Below, one piece after another: positions 11,530 to 23,344 of a stretch of DNA of 64,000 nt. The notes under the pieces were generated by a model. The model had not been told where the DNA came from, did not search any database, and saw only the letters and a list, made by a program, of their open reading frames with translations. The translations under genes were made by a program, and so were the position numbers. Origin of the DNA: Neofusicoccum parvum. Its lineage: Eukaryota > Ascomycota > Dothideomycetes > Botryosphaeriales > Botryosphaeriaceae. Within the stretch, counting starts at the first letter, position 1. Each line of letters opens with the position of its first letter. The DNA lies in contig CP087208.1 of NCBI GenBank assembly GCA_020912385.1, positions 62,001 to 126,000 on the forward strand. The letters are read 5' to 3'.

Positions 11530-12839
11530 ATGGCAATTGAAAGCCTCGCATCGTTGGCATATGCAGTCATCTCTGTCGCATTCGGTATCGGGACAGCCTC
11601 ATTCTTCATTCGACTGTACTGCCGGGCGATCCTCCTGAAGTCGTTTGGCTGGGACGATGCTATCTCTACGTTTCTCTTGGTATAGAGCAGCTGCGCAGAC
11701 GTTCTTTTATCCCTCTGTCTCTGACGCTAATGTCTTCAGTTCGTAAACTCAATGCAGCAGGCAATCTTGTATATGTTCCTGCACTATGGCTGTGGAACGT
11801 AAGTGTCATCCGGCGGTTGGTTGAGGTAGTTGCAAGACTCAGGGTTACCAGGCATGCGACAACGCTCTCGACGTACCAGCTCGAGCGGATCAATACTGTT
11901 AGTCCAAACCTTCACCGTCTTTCAATCAGTAGTAACAGTCCTCATCAGTGGTTATTCGTCGAGGAAATTTTCTACATGTTCACCCACTGGACGATCAAGC
12001 AAGCATTTTTGCTTTTCTACCTTCGACTATCACCGAGTGTTGCCTATCGGTACTGCGTCATCGGAGCGATGGTGGTGAATACCGTCTTCACAATCATCAA
12101 CTGGCTGCTTGCTTTTCTTCAATGCACCCCCTTTGATGCCATCTTCCATCCCGCATTGCATCCCGACGCGAATTGCATTGACAAAAACATCCTGCTCATG
12201 GGGCCTTCAGTGTTGGTGAGTGTATGCAGCCATCCCCTACAGACGAACTCTGCTCCACCATTCTGTGCATTGGAGAGCCAACCACACTTCCTACAGAACA
12301 TCATCACCGATGTGATTATCCTCGCCCTTCCAATTCCAACGGTCTGGAGCCTGCAAATGCCGATGCGCCGGAAGATTGCCGTGATCGCCGTTGTCAGCTT
12401 CGGCGCCTCTGCCGTCATTGTCGCAATGTGCCGCTTCATCGTCCTCCGAGAGCTGGGCACCACGGAGGATCCGTCATACACACTTGGAAAGATGATAGTC
12501 GTTGCGGCACTTGAGATCCAGTTCGCCATCATTGCTGTCAATCTTCCCTCCATGAAAGTGCTTTGGACACGCATGACTGGAGGGTCGAGTGCAGGGCAGA
12601 GCGAGCCGATTTCAAACAGCAAGGGCTACAAACTTTCTTCCATGGAGCGTCACGACGGGAGCAAGTCTCACTGGAGCAAGCGTAGCAAGTCAGGTATTGT
12701 TGCAGATAGCATCACGCACCACATCGGCGGCATTACTGCAGCGGATTCAGAGGAAGAGCTGTGGCATAATGGACACCAGAACAGGATCCACGTTACCCGG
12801 ACGGTTGAAGTTGCAGCAGACGATTCAGGGTCCAAATAG
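11530..12839 (+). CDS. PTH11-like integral membrane protein (fungal rhodopsin-fold/SAT5 family)
   Basis: Seven-helix plasma-membrane protein of the large fungal 'rhodopsin domain' family related to PTH11 receptors. Five exons (11530-11679, 11740-11798, 11852-11897, 11949-12215, 12297-12839) give 354 aa. Exon joins were chosen so that family blocks stay in frame: RLYCRAILLKSFGWDDAIS after helix 1, YMFLHYGCGTH, the EEIFYMFTHWTIKQAFLLFYLR helix, ANCIDKNILLM, and NIITDVIILALPIPTVWSLQ. A conserved MPMRRKIAVIAVVSFG follows. The last ~100 residues are a Ser/Lys-rich cytosolic tail. The CFEM domain of some PTH11 members is absent. Such proteins often flank metabolite clusters; a sensing role is inferred from the family only. 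Small exons 2-3 make the middle part less certain. Confidence 0.85.
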
Positions 12840-13078
12840 ATTTGGAAATGTGACTCACGGGCGGGATAGCAGCACACTGCCCAACCTCTCTGTAGTAGAC
12901 TCATCGGCCAATTTGGTCTTCACAGTACCGAAATCACATTTCCCCGCCCCGAAGGCCACGCAAATCCTCGCGTTTTGGTCTCCGCCTCTCAAAATTCACA
13001 TTCCGGAATTTGTCCGGAATTTGAAATCAACCGTGACGTGTGAGTAAGAGATAACCGGACATCCCAAGCCCTCGCTGC

Positions 13079-14249
13079 TCAAACACCCTCCAAATCACTA
13101 TAGAGCTTCCACTGGTACTCCTCGCTTGGATCATTGAACCTGACCTTCAGGTCCATCTGGGAGATCTTCTCCATGTCGCTTGCTTCAACGTCGAAATCCG
13201 CCTCAAGATTTTGCCTGATCTGCCAATCAATCACACTCTTCGGTATCACCGAGCGGCCGCAGTTGATGCCCCAAGCCAATGCCATCTGGACCGCGCTCTT
13301 TTTATATTTCGCCGCGAGCTCCTGTAGTATGGGATGGTCGACGATACGTTCCATGTGCGACTGGCTCTTGCTCCACGAAACTTCTCTGTAAAAAGAATTT
13401 TGGTTCCCCAAGGGACTGAATTGCGTGACGTGGATCCCCTTCGATCTGAGCCACTGATTGAATCCCTTTTGCTGGAGGTAAGGATGCACCTCCATCTGGT
13501 GCACAGCGGGGACCTGCTTGAACATTAGGCTGTGAAAACGTGCTTTGGAATGTTATCAACAACTTACGATGCTTCCTTTTTCGAGCAGCAACTCGACCTC
13601 TCCCCGACTGAAGTTCGAAACCCCAATTGCCTTCACTTTTCCCGTGCGAAGGAGCTTCTCCATTGCTTTCCACGTGTCCAAGAGTGTCGTCTCTCCCATC
13701 AACATCTTCCCCGTCTCTTTGTCTTTCGGGAAGCGGTCCTCTCCACGTGCGAAGGTGCACGGGTAGTGCATCATGAACAAGTCCACATACGGCGTATTGA
13801 GATCCCGCAATGAAGCATCAAGACCAGCTTCGACATCGTCCGGGTGGTAGGAATTGCACCAAAGCTTCGTAGTCAAAAATATCTCGCTACGAGGGACACC
13901 GCTACGCTGAATGCCTTTGCCGACCTGGACCTCCGTGTCGTATCTTCAGGGGGGTTAGCAGTACCTTTCACAAGGAGTTGGCTCTTCCTTACACCCGTGC
14001 CGTATCAATGTGGCGATATCCTGTCTTCAAAGCGGTGCACACGGCTGTTTCTTGAGCATCAGGGTCCTGGAATGTGCCGAAGCCTATGGCTGGGATTTTT
14101 GCACCAGTGTTAAGAACGTGATGTCGTGTCGAGGCTGTAACGATATTGCGGCGAAGTTGCGAAGAGACTGTCGAGCGGGGCTGAAGGCACGACGGCTTCC
14201 CCGCAAAACCGCGAGGGTTGAACAAACGTCTCGCATTGGTTAACATCAT
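13079..14249 (-). CDS. Aldo/keto reductase with N-terminal leader
   Basis: NADPH-dependent aldo/keto reductase, three exons (13993-14249, 13568-13943, 13079-13513), 355 aa. The AKR catalytic tetrad is visible: Asp in YRHIDTA, Tyr in [10 protein letters not shown], Lys in TTKLW and His in [34 protein letters not shown] and the cofactor-binding SVIPKSV follow. About 45 residues precede the first core motif ([15 protein letters not shown]). They are rich in Arg/Ser with almost no acidic residues, which resembles a mitochondrial targeting leader; a downstream start is the alternative. The acceptor of intron 2 was set at 13514 because it restores phase and the VPAVHQ block. Convergent with the PTH11-like gene, 240 bp apart. 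Substrate unknown. Confidence 0.9.
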
Positions 14250-15485
14250 TGCTCTGGTAGAACAGACACCGGAGCTGCCGCGTAGAGAGGCTTATTATGT
14301 ACGTTGGTGTCTTTACCCACCATGACTTTGTTGCCAAGCCCCCTCACTTGTCTCGTCTCGAGGGTGCCTTGAAGGTCTGATTTGGGGACATAGTCGCTGA
14401 GTCATTTTCTTGTTCTCTTCCTGTGGCCAGGAATTTTGAGCCCTCGTTTCGGGGTCGCGCAGCACAAGTGGGGAACACGGTGCGCCCGCTCGGCTCCAGG
14501 TACACATGTGCGTCTTGATCAGCGTGGCCACGATCACGCATTAGCGCCAGGGATAAGAGGCGGGCAAGGACTTCAAGGGTCGCGTCAAAGGTTCGAACAC
14601 TGATAACAGGGTCGCGTTCGTGCCTGTGTATCCATAACACAAATACAGGGGAACGGGCTATCATCAACGAAGAGGGATTTGCGCCGCCCGGCCTTGATTT
14701 TGGAATCCTGCCGCAGTGCGGGAAAATCCGCGCAAATCAACATCCCGCTTTTTGAGCTCCATGCTCTCATCTTGCGGCACACTCATCTTCCTTCATACAA
14801 ACGTTCCTTGCAGAGAACCATGTTGCTGCGCACTATCTATGAGACAGGCTGACTGCAGGAAAAGCCTAGCAGCTGGATGTTACACCGTACAAGAACAATT
14901 CATATGCAATGCCTCGATTCCATTCCCTCCCATCCGAGTCGCTTGCAGCATCAGACGGGGAGATCAACACGGGTTCTCAGATTCAAGATAAGCATTACTT
15001 TATTCCATCCAAAAGGTGTGCTGGTTCCCACCTACTGAAGCCGGTGAACAGCCATTGCACACGTCGTTCAGATCCTGTTCCTCAGAGCTAGAGAACGCCA
15101 TGGTCGTTATTGACAGAAGCACTTCTAGGCTGATAATCGAGGGTTCTCTCCGTAGAAGAGGCATGCACTGAGATCAGCCGCGTTCGGTCCGTAGTATATA
15201 TACCCGTAATGAGCATGCAATGCTTTGCATAAGGCTCCATTGAGCCGGTCAGAAGGATAATGCCTTGCGGAATCATTCCACAGCGCACGACACGGATGGG
15301 ATTGACAATGTCGTTCACTCCAATACTCAGCATATCGAAGCAAGCAATGATGAAAAGCGAGAGAAGTGAGTACGGTCATGCGTGCAGTGGTTCTGATTGG
15401 CTCGTCAGACTGAGGGAGCAAAATTATGTACATTCTTCCCTAGATACTATATATATTTACAAAGAAGCTCACAGAATTTGGTCCC
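14250..15485. other. Intergenic, no gene recognised
   Basis: Only short frames without motifs on either strand. The region contains the upstream sequence of the aldo/keto reductase and the 3' flank of the GH12 gene. No tRNA-like fold or repeat was seen. Confidence 0.4.
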
Positions 15486-16298
15486 CTATTTGTAGCTAAC
15501 AGTGTAGGAAGAGGTAGTCAGCTTGGCGTTAGAGCCAACGAAGGGCTCAGTCCCGGCGCCAATGCTCTTGAGGTACTGAGAAGCGGGAAGGCCTTGGCTT
15601 GAAGTAAGGTACTTGATGAAGTCATTCAGGTTTCCACTGAAGTTGTTGATGTTCGACGCCGCAACGAAGGAGAACACGGTCAGTTGGCTATTCTTTCCCT
15701 TGTACAGCTTCCAGGACGAGCCAGCAAGGGTGACGGTGGCAATGGGAGAGCCAGTGGCCGAGATGGGACCCGCGCCGCCGAGAGCAGCAACCCAGATCAT
15801 AATTTCCTACAAGATTCGCCGTCAGAGACTGCGGCGCGCCGGTTGAGGAAAGTTCTTCCAGGGTGTACTTACATATTCCTCGCTTCCGGTGGCAGAAGAA
15901 GAAGTGAAGAGATCGTAGGCGACGTTCGCGACAATCCCACTGCCGGTGTAGCTCCATTTCCAGATGCTGTTAATGCTACTGATGGCGCTGAGCTGCTTCG
16001 AGGTGATGTCGACAACGACGTTCGCGTACGACTTGACCTGGTTGGAGACGCCGGACCAGCTCCACGACGTGTGCCAGGAGATGGTGTTGCTGTTGAAGCT
16101 GTCGACGCCGGTGCACTGCGAACCGCTGACACCAGAGGTAGATCTTCCCCACAGGTTGTTGTAGGTGGTGTAGGGGCCGTTCTTGACGTTGTCCCAGTCG
16201 CCGCAGAAGTCGGCACGGCGCTCGAGAGGAGCAGCGGAAGGAGCGGCAGAAGCGAATGCGGCCGTGGTGGCCCAGAGAAGCGCGGTGGAGAACTTCAT
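15486..16298 (-). CDS. Endo-beta-1,4-glucanase/xyloglucanase, GH12 family
   Basis: Secreted GH12 glycosidase acting on cellulose or xyloglucan of plant walls. Two exons (15873-16298 and 15486-15806) give 248 aa, normal for the family. The start gives a signal peptide ([18 protein letters not shown]) and a short pro-region ending in Arg-Arg ([13 protein letters not shown]). Family landmarks follow: [25 protein letters not shown], the nucleophile Glu in [16 protein letters not shown] immediately after the intron, and the acid/base Glu in [14 protein letters not shown] near the C terminus. The phase-0 intron falls between EEY and EIMIW. There is no cellulose-binding module. Whether xyloglucan or beta-glucan is preferred cannot be read from this sequence. 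Confidence 0.95.
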
Positions 16299-19208
16299 GT
16301 TTGAGATGCGGAAAGATTCAATGAGAGGCGGGTTGAACTGTGGTTGAGCTGGCCAGTGAAGCAGATGCAGGGTAGATACCAATTGCCGGTTGCAGCTCTA
16401 TTTATACTGCCGCCGCAGCGTTCTCGTGGGAGAACCGGGACGTTGTCCCTCGCGAAGCCACTGCATGTTTGGTGGAATCCTCGCTTCGTTTCTCTCCGCA
16501 GCCAGCCCGACAAGCCGTTTCAGCTTATTGTTAAGCATACTCTCGGCTGCCCCATTCGGCCTCGGTTGCGGAGCTCCTTTACGCATCTGGTCAGGTGGCC
16601 AGCGCTAGTTCTCTGTTTGGTGAAACCTTATCCGTGCACCCTATTGTGTTTCCTTTCTCGGCGTGTCTTGGCTTCTCCATCGCATCTGCAGCGTCCGTCT
16701 GCGCGGGGTAACCATGCAAGATCTGCTCCCAAAACACTGCCGCACTGCATCATAACGCGCCTCCGCGACGTCTGCACGCGTCGATGAGCTCTCGGAATTT
16801 TTTCCCTCGGTGGCGCTGGCTAGTGTTCTGCTGCGACTCGTCGCAAATTACCACAGGGCCGTGGTGCAATTCGTGTTCGGTTGAAGGGTTATTTTAGGCA
16901 CAGCGCGCCGGCCGTGCCGACTGACCATGGCCGCAGAAACGTTCGCTTCGAAGCTCCGTCGAACATTCCTCATGTGATGTCTCCTGTGGCTGTCCTCCGT
17001 CCACCAATCAAGGGCCGGGGATGCAGCCATTGGGTGGCTCCGCAGTGTCCGCCGCTTGATTGGATTTCATGCATTACCTTTTCGCACCTTGTTCTAGACG
17101 CACCTTTGGACTTGAATGTCTCTCGGGTAGCAGTCTTCGCGGTCGTATTCCGAGTAGAACAACATGCCAAACTGTCACGCTCTCTTTCCTTCCTCGCCCC
17201 TTGAAAGTCAGCATCCGGATGCCGAACGGGTGTACTGGTGTCGCCCCATTACTGGTCTGCGGACTTCGGTGGACCGGCGAGAGTTGTATGATCCGTAGAC
17301 AAATCACGCGAAAATAGCAGATGAAGTTGGAATAATCATCTTTTGGCTGTGCAGTAGAATGATGGTAGGATGATTATGCAGTGCTTTTCTCGAGGCATGC
17401 AACTATTTACAAACTTTGTTTCAGCACCACTGGTTGAAAGTCCTTGTCCCCGCTTCTTTAATTGTATTCTCTTGTCTGGCAACATGGACTGGAGAGTCGC
17501 CAACGATGTAGGAAGCGCTACACGCACTGGCTGACCGAACGTCACTCACAGCCGAAAAGGATCATTGTGGGTCGCATCCTCAGCTCACTATGAAGAGCTA
17601 AAAATCATGACCTGCGCGTCCGAGCCCTGGAGAAAATCCTGGATGGTGGGGAATCCCATGATTCGATCTGTAGGTCCGTGTGGACCGTGGTTCCGAAGTT
17701 CTGTATTCGAGTATCTTCTTGCGATTATCAGCGGGTGATATCTTTCAGGAAGGCAGGATTAACAGAGCTGTGTTTTCAAAATTCCAAGATCCGGATGTGT
17801 TTGCAGGAGGTTATTGGAGCTGTGCTTTCTGTTCGGCCTGGCGCGCAACCTGATGGATTCAACAACTGTAAAAGATGCAATCTTAAATCGCCCAAAGTCA
17901 GTCACTTCTACATACTATTGGAGTGGGATAGAGCGGAAGATGGCCGGCGACGCGAGACATTGCGTCACTTTTCTCCGGACAGGTGCGACGCGCGGAGGTT
18001 TTGATTGGCTCGTGTAGCTGGGACTCTTTACGGAAGGAATTGCACAACTGGTGTCTCTATGAACGTTATCGCCGTAGATCGAAAACATGGCCTACTATTC
18101 TACACCCCTAATGGCCGTGTCTTGGGAAATGTTGCACCGCCAAACAATTGAAAGAGTATTCACGAGGGGCGCAGACCTAACCCCTCGACGATGACCACGG
18201 CGCCACTCCAAGAATCCTTGTCAAGCAGTCCAATTGAAAAACCCGCCGAAACTTTATGCCTATTACGTACGAGTCTTCGAGCCTTTTACGAAGACTACAA
18301 ATGCCTCCTGCTAATGCTAACAACACCGAGAGAAGTTGCACACATGGAAGAGACCGATATGGATGCGCGGTAACAACGACCTGATATTCTGACAAGACCC
18401 TGAGTATTAACATGACGTGAAGATGATTACGTACAGATTTCTGCATCTTAGAGAAGTATAACTGCTTCTTCAGTCAGTCGAGGCGGGTGGAGTTGGCGAT
18501 AAGGCGGCTTTTCCAGAAAAGGTTCCGTCAAAAGATGAAATCGTGGACTACGAAACCTTGAGGAAGCAACATATATATACTTACCATTGATGGCCACGTT
18601 GGAATACTACATGTGAATGACACTGACTTCGCAACTTACAGCGTGGTATAATTGCGGTGCACCCAGAAAAAAAGAGAAAGTGCCCTGAAGCAGCGCGGCT
18701 GCTGGCTTTGGCCAATGCCCGTAGGCGGAACGAGTTCAGGGAAAAATTATTTTTCTTCCTGAAAGCAGTATCATCTTGAGGATTATGGTCTTGAACGCAA
18801 GGATTAGTGATGATGGGGTCAGATGTAAATGCTGACCTATTTACCATGAACCCGACGAAGATTTATCGTGGCACGCGCGAGAATGGAGAGAAAAGAAAAG
18901 TTCGCTAGGAAGATCTTACAAGTTGCTCACCGGTCAATTTGAAATAAATCGCAACCACGGACCCTCAAGCAGGGTCGATGATGTGTGTCGAGCACCTATC
19001 TATCTGGAAACCCGGAACTCTAGTAATTAGGAGAGTTTTTAAAATTGGCGGAGAAAAAGAGATTCCGTCGTTAGATACGGTTCAGCAACGAGGCTGCGAT
19101 GCCGTTGCTGACTTCTACTGTCAACCAAGTGCTGTCCGGACTCCGAAGAGACGATGCCACAATCCTACGGTTGCTTAGTATGAGGAATCTATATAACAGG
19201 TAAGACAC

Positions 19209-19379
19209 ATGCAAAGCACAGCATGGAAGCTGATATTCAGTGCTTTCCTGTTCTCGCTTGTGCAAGTGGTCTCCAATGCGGGAGACATTCCAGACGTCTC
19301 CCGGTCGGTCTACCAGATGAACAAGAATGTCAATACTTATACATGTCGGAGCCTGCCAGCAGACTCAACAGCTTACTGA
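19209..19379 (+). CDS. Candidate small secreted peptide (56 codons)
   Basis: A short frame of 56 codons begins with a convincing signal-peptide shape: MQSTAWK, then a hydrophobic core (LIFSAFLFSLVQVV) and an SNA/G cleavage-like site. The mature part would be about 32 residues with a single cysteine. The sequence CTTACTGACTC at the frame's end followed by ATGCAG about 14 bases later looks like a branch point plus acceptor, so the true gene may be spliced and encode a different C terminus (GTCAATAC at about 19328 would be a weak donor). I do not recognise a family. It could be a chance frame. Confidence 0.3.
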   Translation: MQSTAWKLIFSAFLFSLVQVVSNAGDIPDVSRSVYQMNKNVNTYTCRSLPADSTAY

Positions 19380-20660
19380 CTCTTGGAAAATGCAGTGCAC
19401 CTCCGCCGAAATGTCCATGGGAAGGTCCCGGGGTAGGCCACTGCTTGGTGGCCGAACCGCGCCGTAATTTGAAAACGCGCTGCTGGTGATCTTCATATTA
19501 TTGCCATTCCGCACTGCGACACGACAGAGTTGTCGAAACCGCACCCAGACCTACAGATTGAATCCGGCGTAATATACTGGTGCAGATCGTTCCAACCGCT
19601 GCCGTCTTCCAAGGCGTTCACGGTTCCTGCCGAATGCTCCGGCCAGGGTCAGCCAGTCGTAGCGGCTTGCCATGGCTTGGCTCGGCGCTAATTTGCTGGG
19701 CCATACGAAGGATACTTTAGGCGCTCTGCACAAGAAAGTTTGGTCTTTCCGAGAACGTTTGGTCTCTTTGCAACAGGCGAGCAGTAGTAGTACGGACTAG
19801 TGACGGAGGAGACCAGCGGACGTGAGCGTGCCAATGAAGCGCGCGGGAACGGAGGTAAATAAGCTTACACGGAAGCGTCTCCACACTGACGTTGTTGTCT
19901 CAAACGGCGCTGTCAGGGAACATCGGGCCAACCTCGTATACAACTGCCGGGCCGCATTAAGAGTCATGAGTAAAGCCGAGTTCTTATATCAGGGACGCGC
20001 GCCATGACAGCGGACAGCGGAGGGCAGCAGGACTCTCCAGCCAAGCGGCTCGCAGAAGGACACGGACCGAGGCCGCGGCTCAAACAAGCAGTGCAGGGGC
20101 CGGACTTACGGTGTCAATCATCACCACTCTCTAATCTCTCGGTAATCTCTTTGGGGGATTGCCGAGCACGCCGTTGCGCCGGGTCCTGACGCAGCCCTGG
20201 GCGCGCACACCGGCCAGGGCCCAGGCATCGCGATCTGCTCTTCTGGTGTTGGAGTTCCTTGGATTTTCTCTGGCGGTGGATCCCTGGCAGGGGGCGGCGG
20301 AGGGCCTCCGGAGCGGTGCAGCGGGCCACGCCATTCGCCAGCGCGCGCAGCACGATCACGATCACGTCGGGGATTTTGCATCCTGCGCGGCGATCTGCTC
20401 CCCGACCAGCGCGCTGCTGCTGAGGCTGCGAGGCTGCGAGGCTGCGAGGCGGGCGTCGCCACCCGCCCTGGCGCCGATCGCTGCGGGCTGAAGACCGACG
20501 GGCGTCTGATAGGCGCAACGCGAGAGCGAGCAGTGGGTGGTGAGGGTGGTGGAGGGAGTGTGATTGCGGGCGTGGCGTCGAGCCGACCGACATAATGCCG
20601 CGGGCGCGCCGGGAGCCTGAGCCCGCCGTGCGGCAGCTGCGGCTTGCTCCGCCGACGGCG

Positions 20661-20690
20661 CTGGTGCTGGTGCTGGTGCTGGTGCTGGTG
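20661..20690. repeat. Hexanucleotide microsatellite (CTGGTG)5
   Basis: Five perfect tandem copies of CTGGTG, continuing imperfectly into CTGGCGCTGC, within the GC-rich stretch upstream of the 7TM gene. It makes long artificial Trp/Cys- or Leu/Val-repeat and His/Gln-repeat frames on the two strands. Confidence 0.9.
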
Positions 20691-21461
20691 CTGGCGCTGC
20701 GCTTCGTCCCTTCGCCGGCGTGGACGAGGGCGCGGTGGAGGCGGCGCGCGAGCGGGCGGCTTCAGCGCGTGTCGGCGTGCGCGGCCTGAGGCTGCGACAG
20801 CGCTCGAGGGCGCAGTGTCGCGCCGCCGGGCTGCTCGTCGGGTGTTGAGACAGCTGCAGCGCGCCCGCTTGGCCCGTTGCGGCGCGGCCCCCGGTTTCAG
20901 TAAAGCTACCAGGCGGACGGCGCTCCGCAGAACGCCTCTGCCTCCGCCAGCCGCGCCCGCCAACCCGTTGCAGCTGCACGTGGATTCCGCGCTGCTGGCG
21001 GCTGCGGGCCCGCCACGCGTCGCGCGCTCCAGGCACTGCCAGTGCCGCATCGATCGGGCGCGCGCGGCATGGCGACGGATTGCGCCTAGGGGCACGCTGA
21101 TCGCTCGCCTGCCGGCCCCCTTGCATGCTCCTTCATCCGCCGCCCGCCCGCCGCGAGTCAGCGCCCAATCAGCGCGCGCGCGCGGCGGCTTAAGCAAAGG
21201 GGCGCTCTCTGCCTGGCCGCATGCAGCGCGCGCGCAGCTCCCGGACCCTGCGGCGCCAGCGCCAGCGCCAGCGCGGCCTCCGCAGAACCCAAAGCAAACT
21301 GGCTTCGCCTAGCAGGAGCAGCCTCCGTCTCGCCTGCGCCGCGCCCTGTCGCGCCCTGCCGCGCCCCAGGGGCTCTTATATGATCGGCTCCAACGCTCTC
21401 CGCAATCTACGATCCGCCTGCTCCACCGCCGCCTGCAGGTCACGCGCCTGCAGCAACCACC

Positions 21462-22829
21462 ATGTTCGACACCGCCGAGGAGACGTCGCCGCAGTACACG
21501 CCGGACACCACGGCCAAGGGCATCAAGGCGGCGTCCATGACCCTGTCGGTCCTCACCATCACGCTGGTCGCCGTCTGCATTGACCGCTTCGTGCGGAGCG
21601 TGAAGGCCTGGAAGGAGCTGCCGCTGCCGCAGTGGACGCTGTTTTCTTTCTACTGTCTGTCGTTCCTGTTTAGCTCTGTATCAGCCATTATCAAAGACTT
21701 GGAGCCCAATACGACGCGCGCGCTTTGCGACGCTTCCATTCTTGTCTGCCTGCTGTTCTACCTCAGCGCCAAAGTCCTGCAGTACCACTACCTGGTCGAG
21801 CGCGCCGTGAGCAGCCCACTCCTCCTCCTCGATGCCGCGCGCTGACCGCCCCGAAGCACATCGTGCGCGCCGACCGCACCCCCCGCATCAAGGACAAAGT
21901 CTACGTCTTCAACTGTCTTTTCCTAATCCTGCCGTACATCGGCCTGGTCATCTTGAACTTCTACTGGTCAGTCACCCAGCCAATCGCCGCGCTGAACCCG
22001 CGCTAAGCACCGCTCTCCCCAGGCGTCTCGGCTACATCAACACCGAGGGCATCTGCATCAATGGCCTGGAGATGCAGGGCCTCATCCCGCTGCTGGCCTT
22101 CGAAATCCTCATCAACATCTACATGACCCTTCTCTACATCTTCCCGTTCCGCAAGGTGCTGTTCAAGAAGCAGCCGCTCGGCCCCAACAGCATCCTCCAG
22201 GCAATGGCGTACCGCACCTCCATTGCCACCTGTTTTATGATTTTCGTTACTGTCGGCAACCTGATTGGCCTGATGGTGCTGCATGGCGAGCCCGTCTGGC
22301 TGTGTTTTATCTGCTGCACTGGCGACGTGGCGATATGCGTCATGCTTCTGCACTGGTACGTGGCCCCAGGCAATCGCGAAAGAGCGAGCAAAGACACTGA
22401 CATCTGCCGTCCAGGGTGACGAAGAATGACCGTGAGCGCCGCGGATTCCAATTTTCCGAGGAGTTGAACCAAGGCCTCAAGCTGAGGCCAACGCACTACG
22501 ACGACGCCGTCATTGACGCGTTCTGCAAGGCCACGGGCCTGGGGGAGCCGGAGGCGGACGGGCAGATCCGGGTGACCAAGCAGCTGAAGTTCGAGGTCAA
22601 CGGCCAGACCGTGCACATCACAACCACGCACGAGGAGGAGGACGACAACGCCACCATCCCGACCAAGGGGCGCATGTCGCGGCACGGCAGCGAAGACAGC
22701 ATGATCGAGATGGAGCGCGGCGAGGGGCGGTTCAGAAGACGAGAGAGCCAGGACCAGGATAGCATAGGGCTCAGCGACGACAGCATAGGCAAGGGCAAGA
22801 GCTGGCGGCCTGAACACTCAGCGCTATAG
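21462..22829 (+). CDS. Predicted seven-transmembrane protein, GPCR-like
   Basis: Four exons (21462-21806, 21857-21966, 22023-22355, 22415-22829) give 400 aa; two introns split a TGG codon as TG|G. About seven hydrophobic helices are visible, starting with SMTLSVLTITLVAVCI and ending with FICCTGDVAICVMLLHW. After helix 3 the motif ERAHIVRADRTPRIKDKVY is a cytosolic loop of the type seen in an uncharacterised fungal receptor-like family. A hydrophilic C-terminal tail of about 140 residues is rich in Glu/Arg/Ser and could carry regulatory phosphorylation sites. No signal peptide or enzymatic motif is present. The most likely location is the plasma membrane. The GPCR-like label rests on topology alone. 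Confidence 0.85.
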
Positions 22830-23344
22830 CCGTTTCTTCCACGCCTTAATGACCACCAAAAGTTACGTCCAAGAGGACTGCAAAGTCTATCCGGCGCTGA
22901 TGCAATTGTGCTCCAACCTTGTTTGCTGCGGCACGGCATGGATGTGCTGCTGCTCGCCAGCCGGCTGCTGCCGCACCGTCCGCGCGACGCGGGCGCCGTG
23001 ACGAAACTTCCCCACTTCTGGCAGCGCAAAGCTTTTCGGGAAGTGCCATGGCCGGCGGGCGCTGGCGCCGTCGCTGTCAGAATCCTTCGCGGCCCTGGCC
23101 CACGAACCCGAGAATCCTGCAGGCCGGGCTTTGGCTGCAGACTGGACCCCGGCCCGCCCATGAAACGGACCGCGAAAGCTAGATTCGTCGGGAACACTCA
23201 TCCGGACCCAGGGTTTGCGCCACGACCAAGCCGATCAGCAGCAAGGTTTGCCCGTTAAGCGACGCTAATCTCACATGTAAACTGCTCCCGCTAAGCCACG
23301 ATCGTACGACAATCCGCGAGGGGAAGGCCTGCTGGAGCTCCTGC
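22830..23344. other. Convergent intergenic region
   Basis: Tail-to-tail spacer between the 7TM gene (+) and the Zn2Cys6 regulator (-). GC-rich with several overlapping short frames; none has a recognised motif. Confidence 0.4.

Larger units (their letters stand above)
16299..21461. other. Gene-poor 5.2-kb interval
   Basis: No protein family is recognisable in any frame apart from the candidate short peptide at 19209. From 16.3 to about 19.8 kb the sequence is of mixed composition and its frames are short and motif-free. From about 20.0 to 21.4 kb it becomes strongly GC-rich, and long open frames there on both strands are Arg/Ala/Pro-rich and look like a by-product of composition. The GC-rich part directly precedes the 7TM gene at 21462 and probably includes its promoter and 5' UTR. 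Confidence 0.5.

Noticed and set aside
20121..21197. 358-codon minus-strand frame and overlapping plus-strand 222-codon frame
   Set aside because: Arg/Ala/Pro-rich low-complexity translation in very GC-rich DNA, open on both strands, includes a microsatellite and has no motif.
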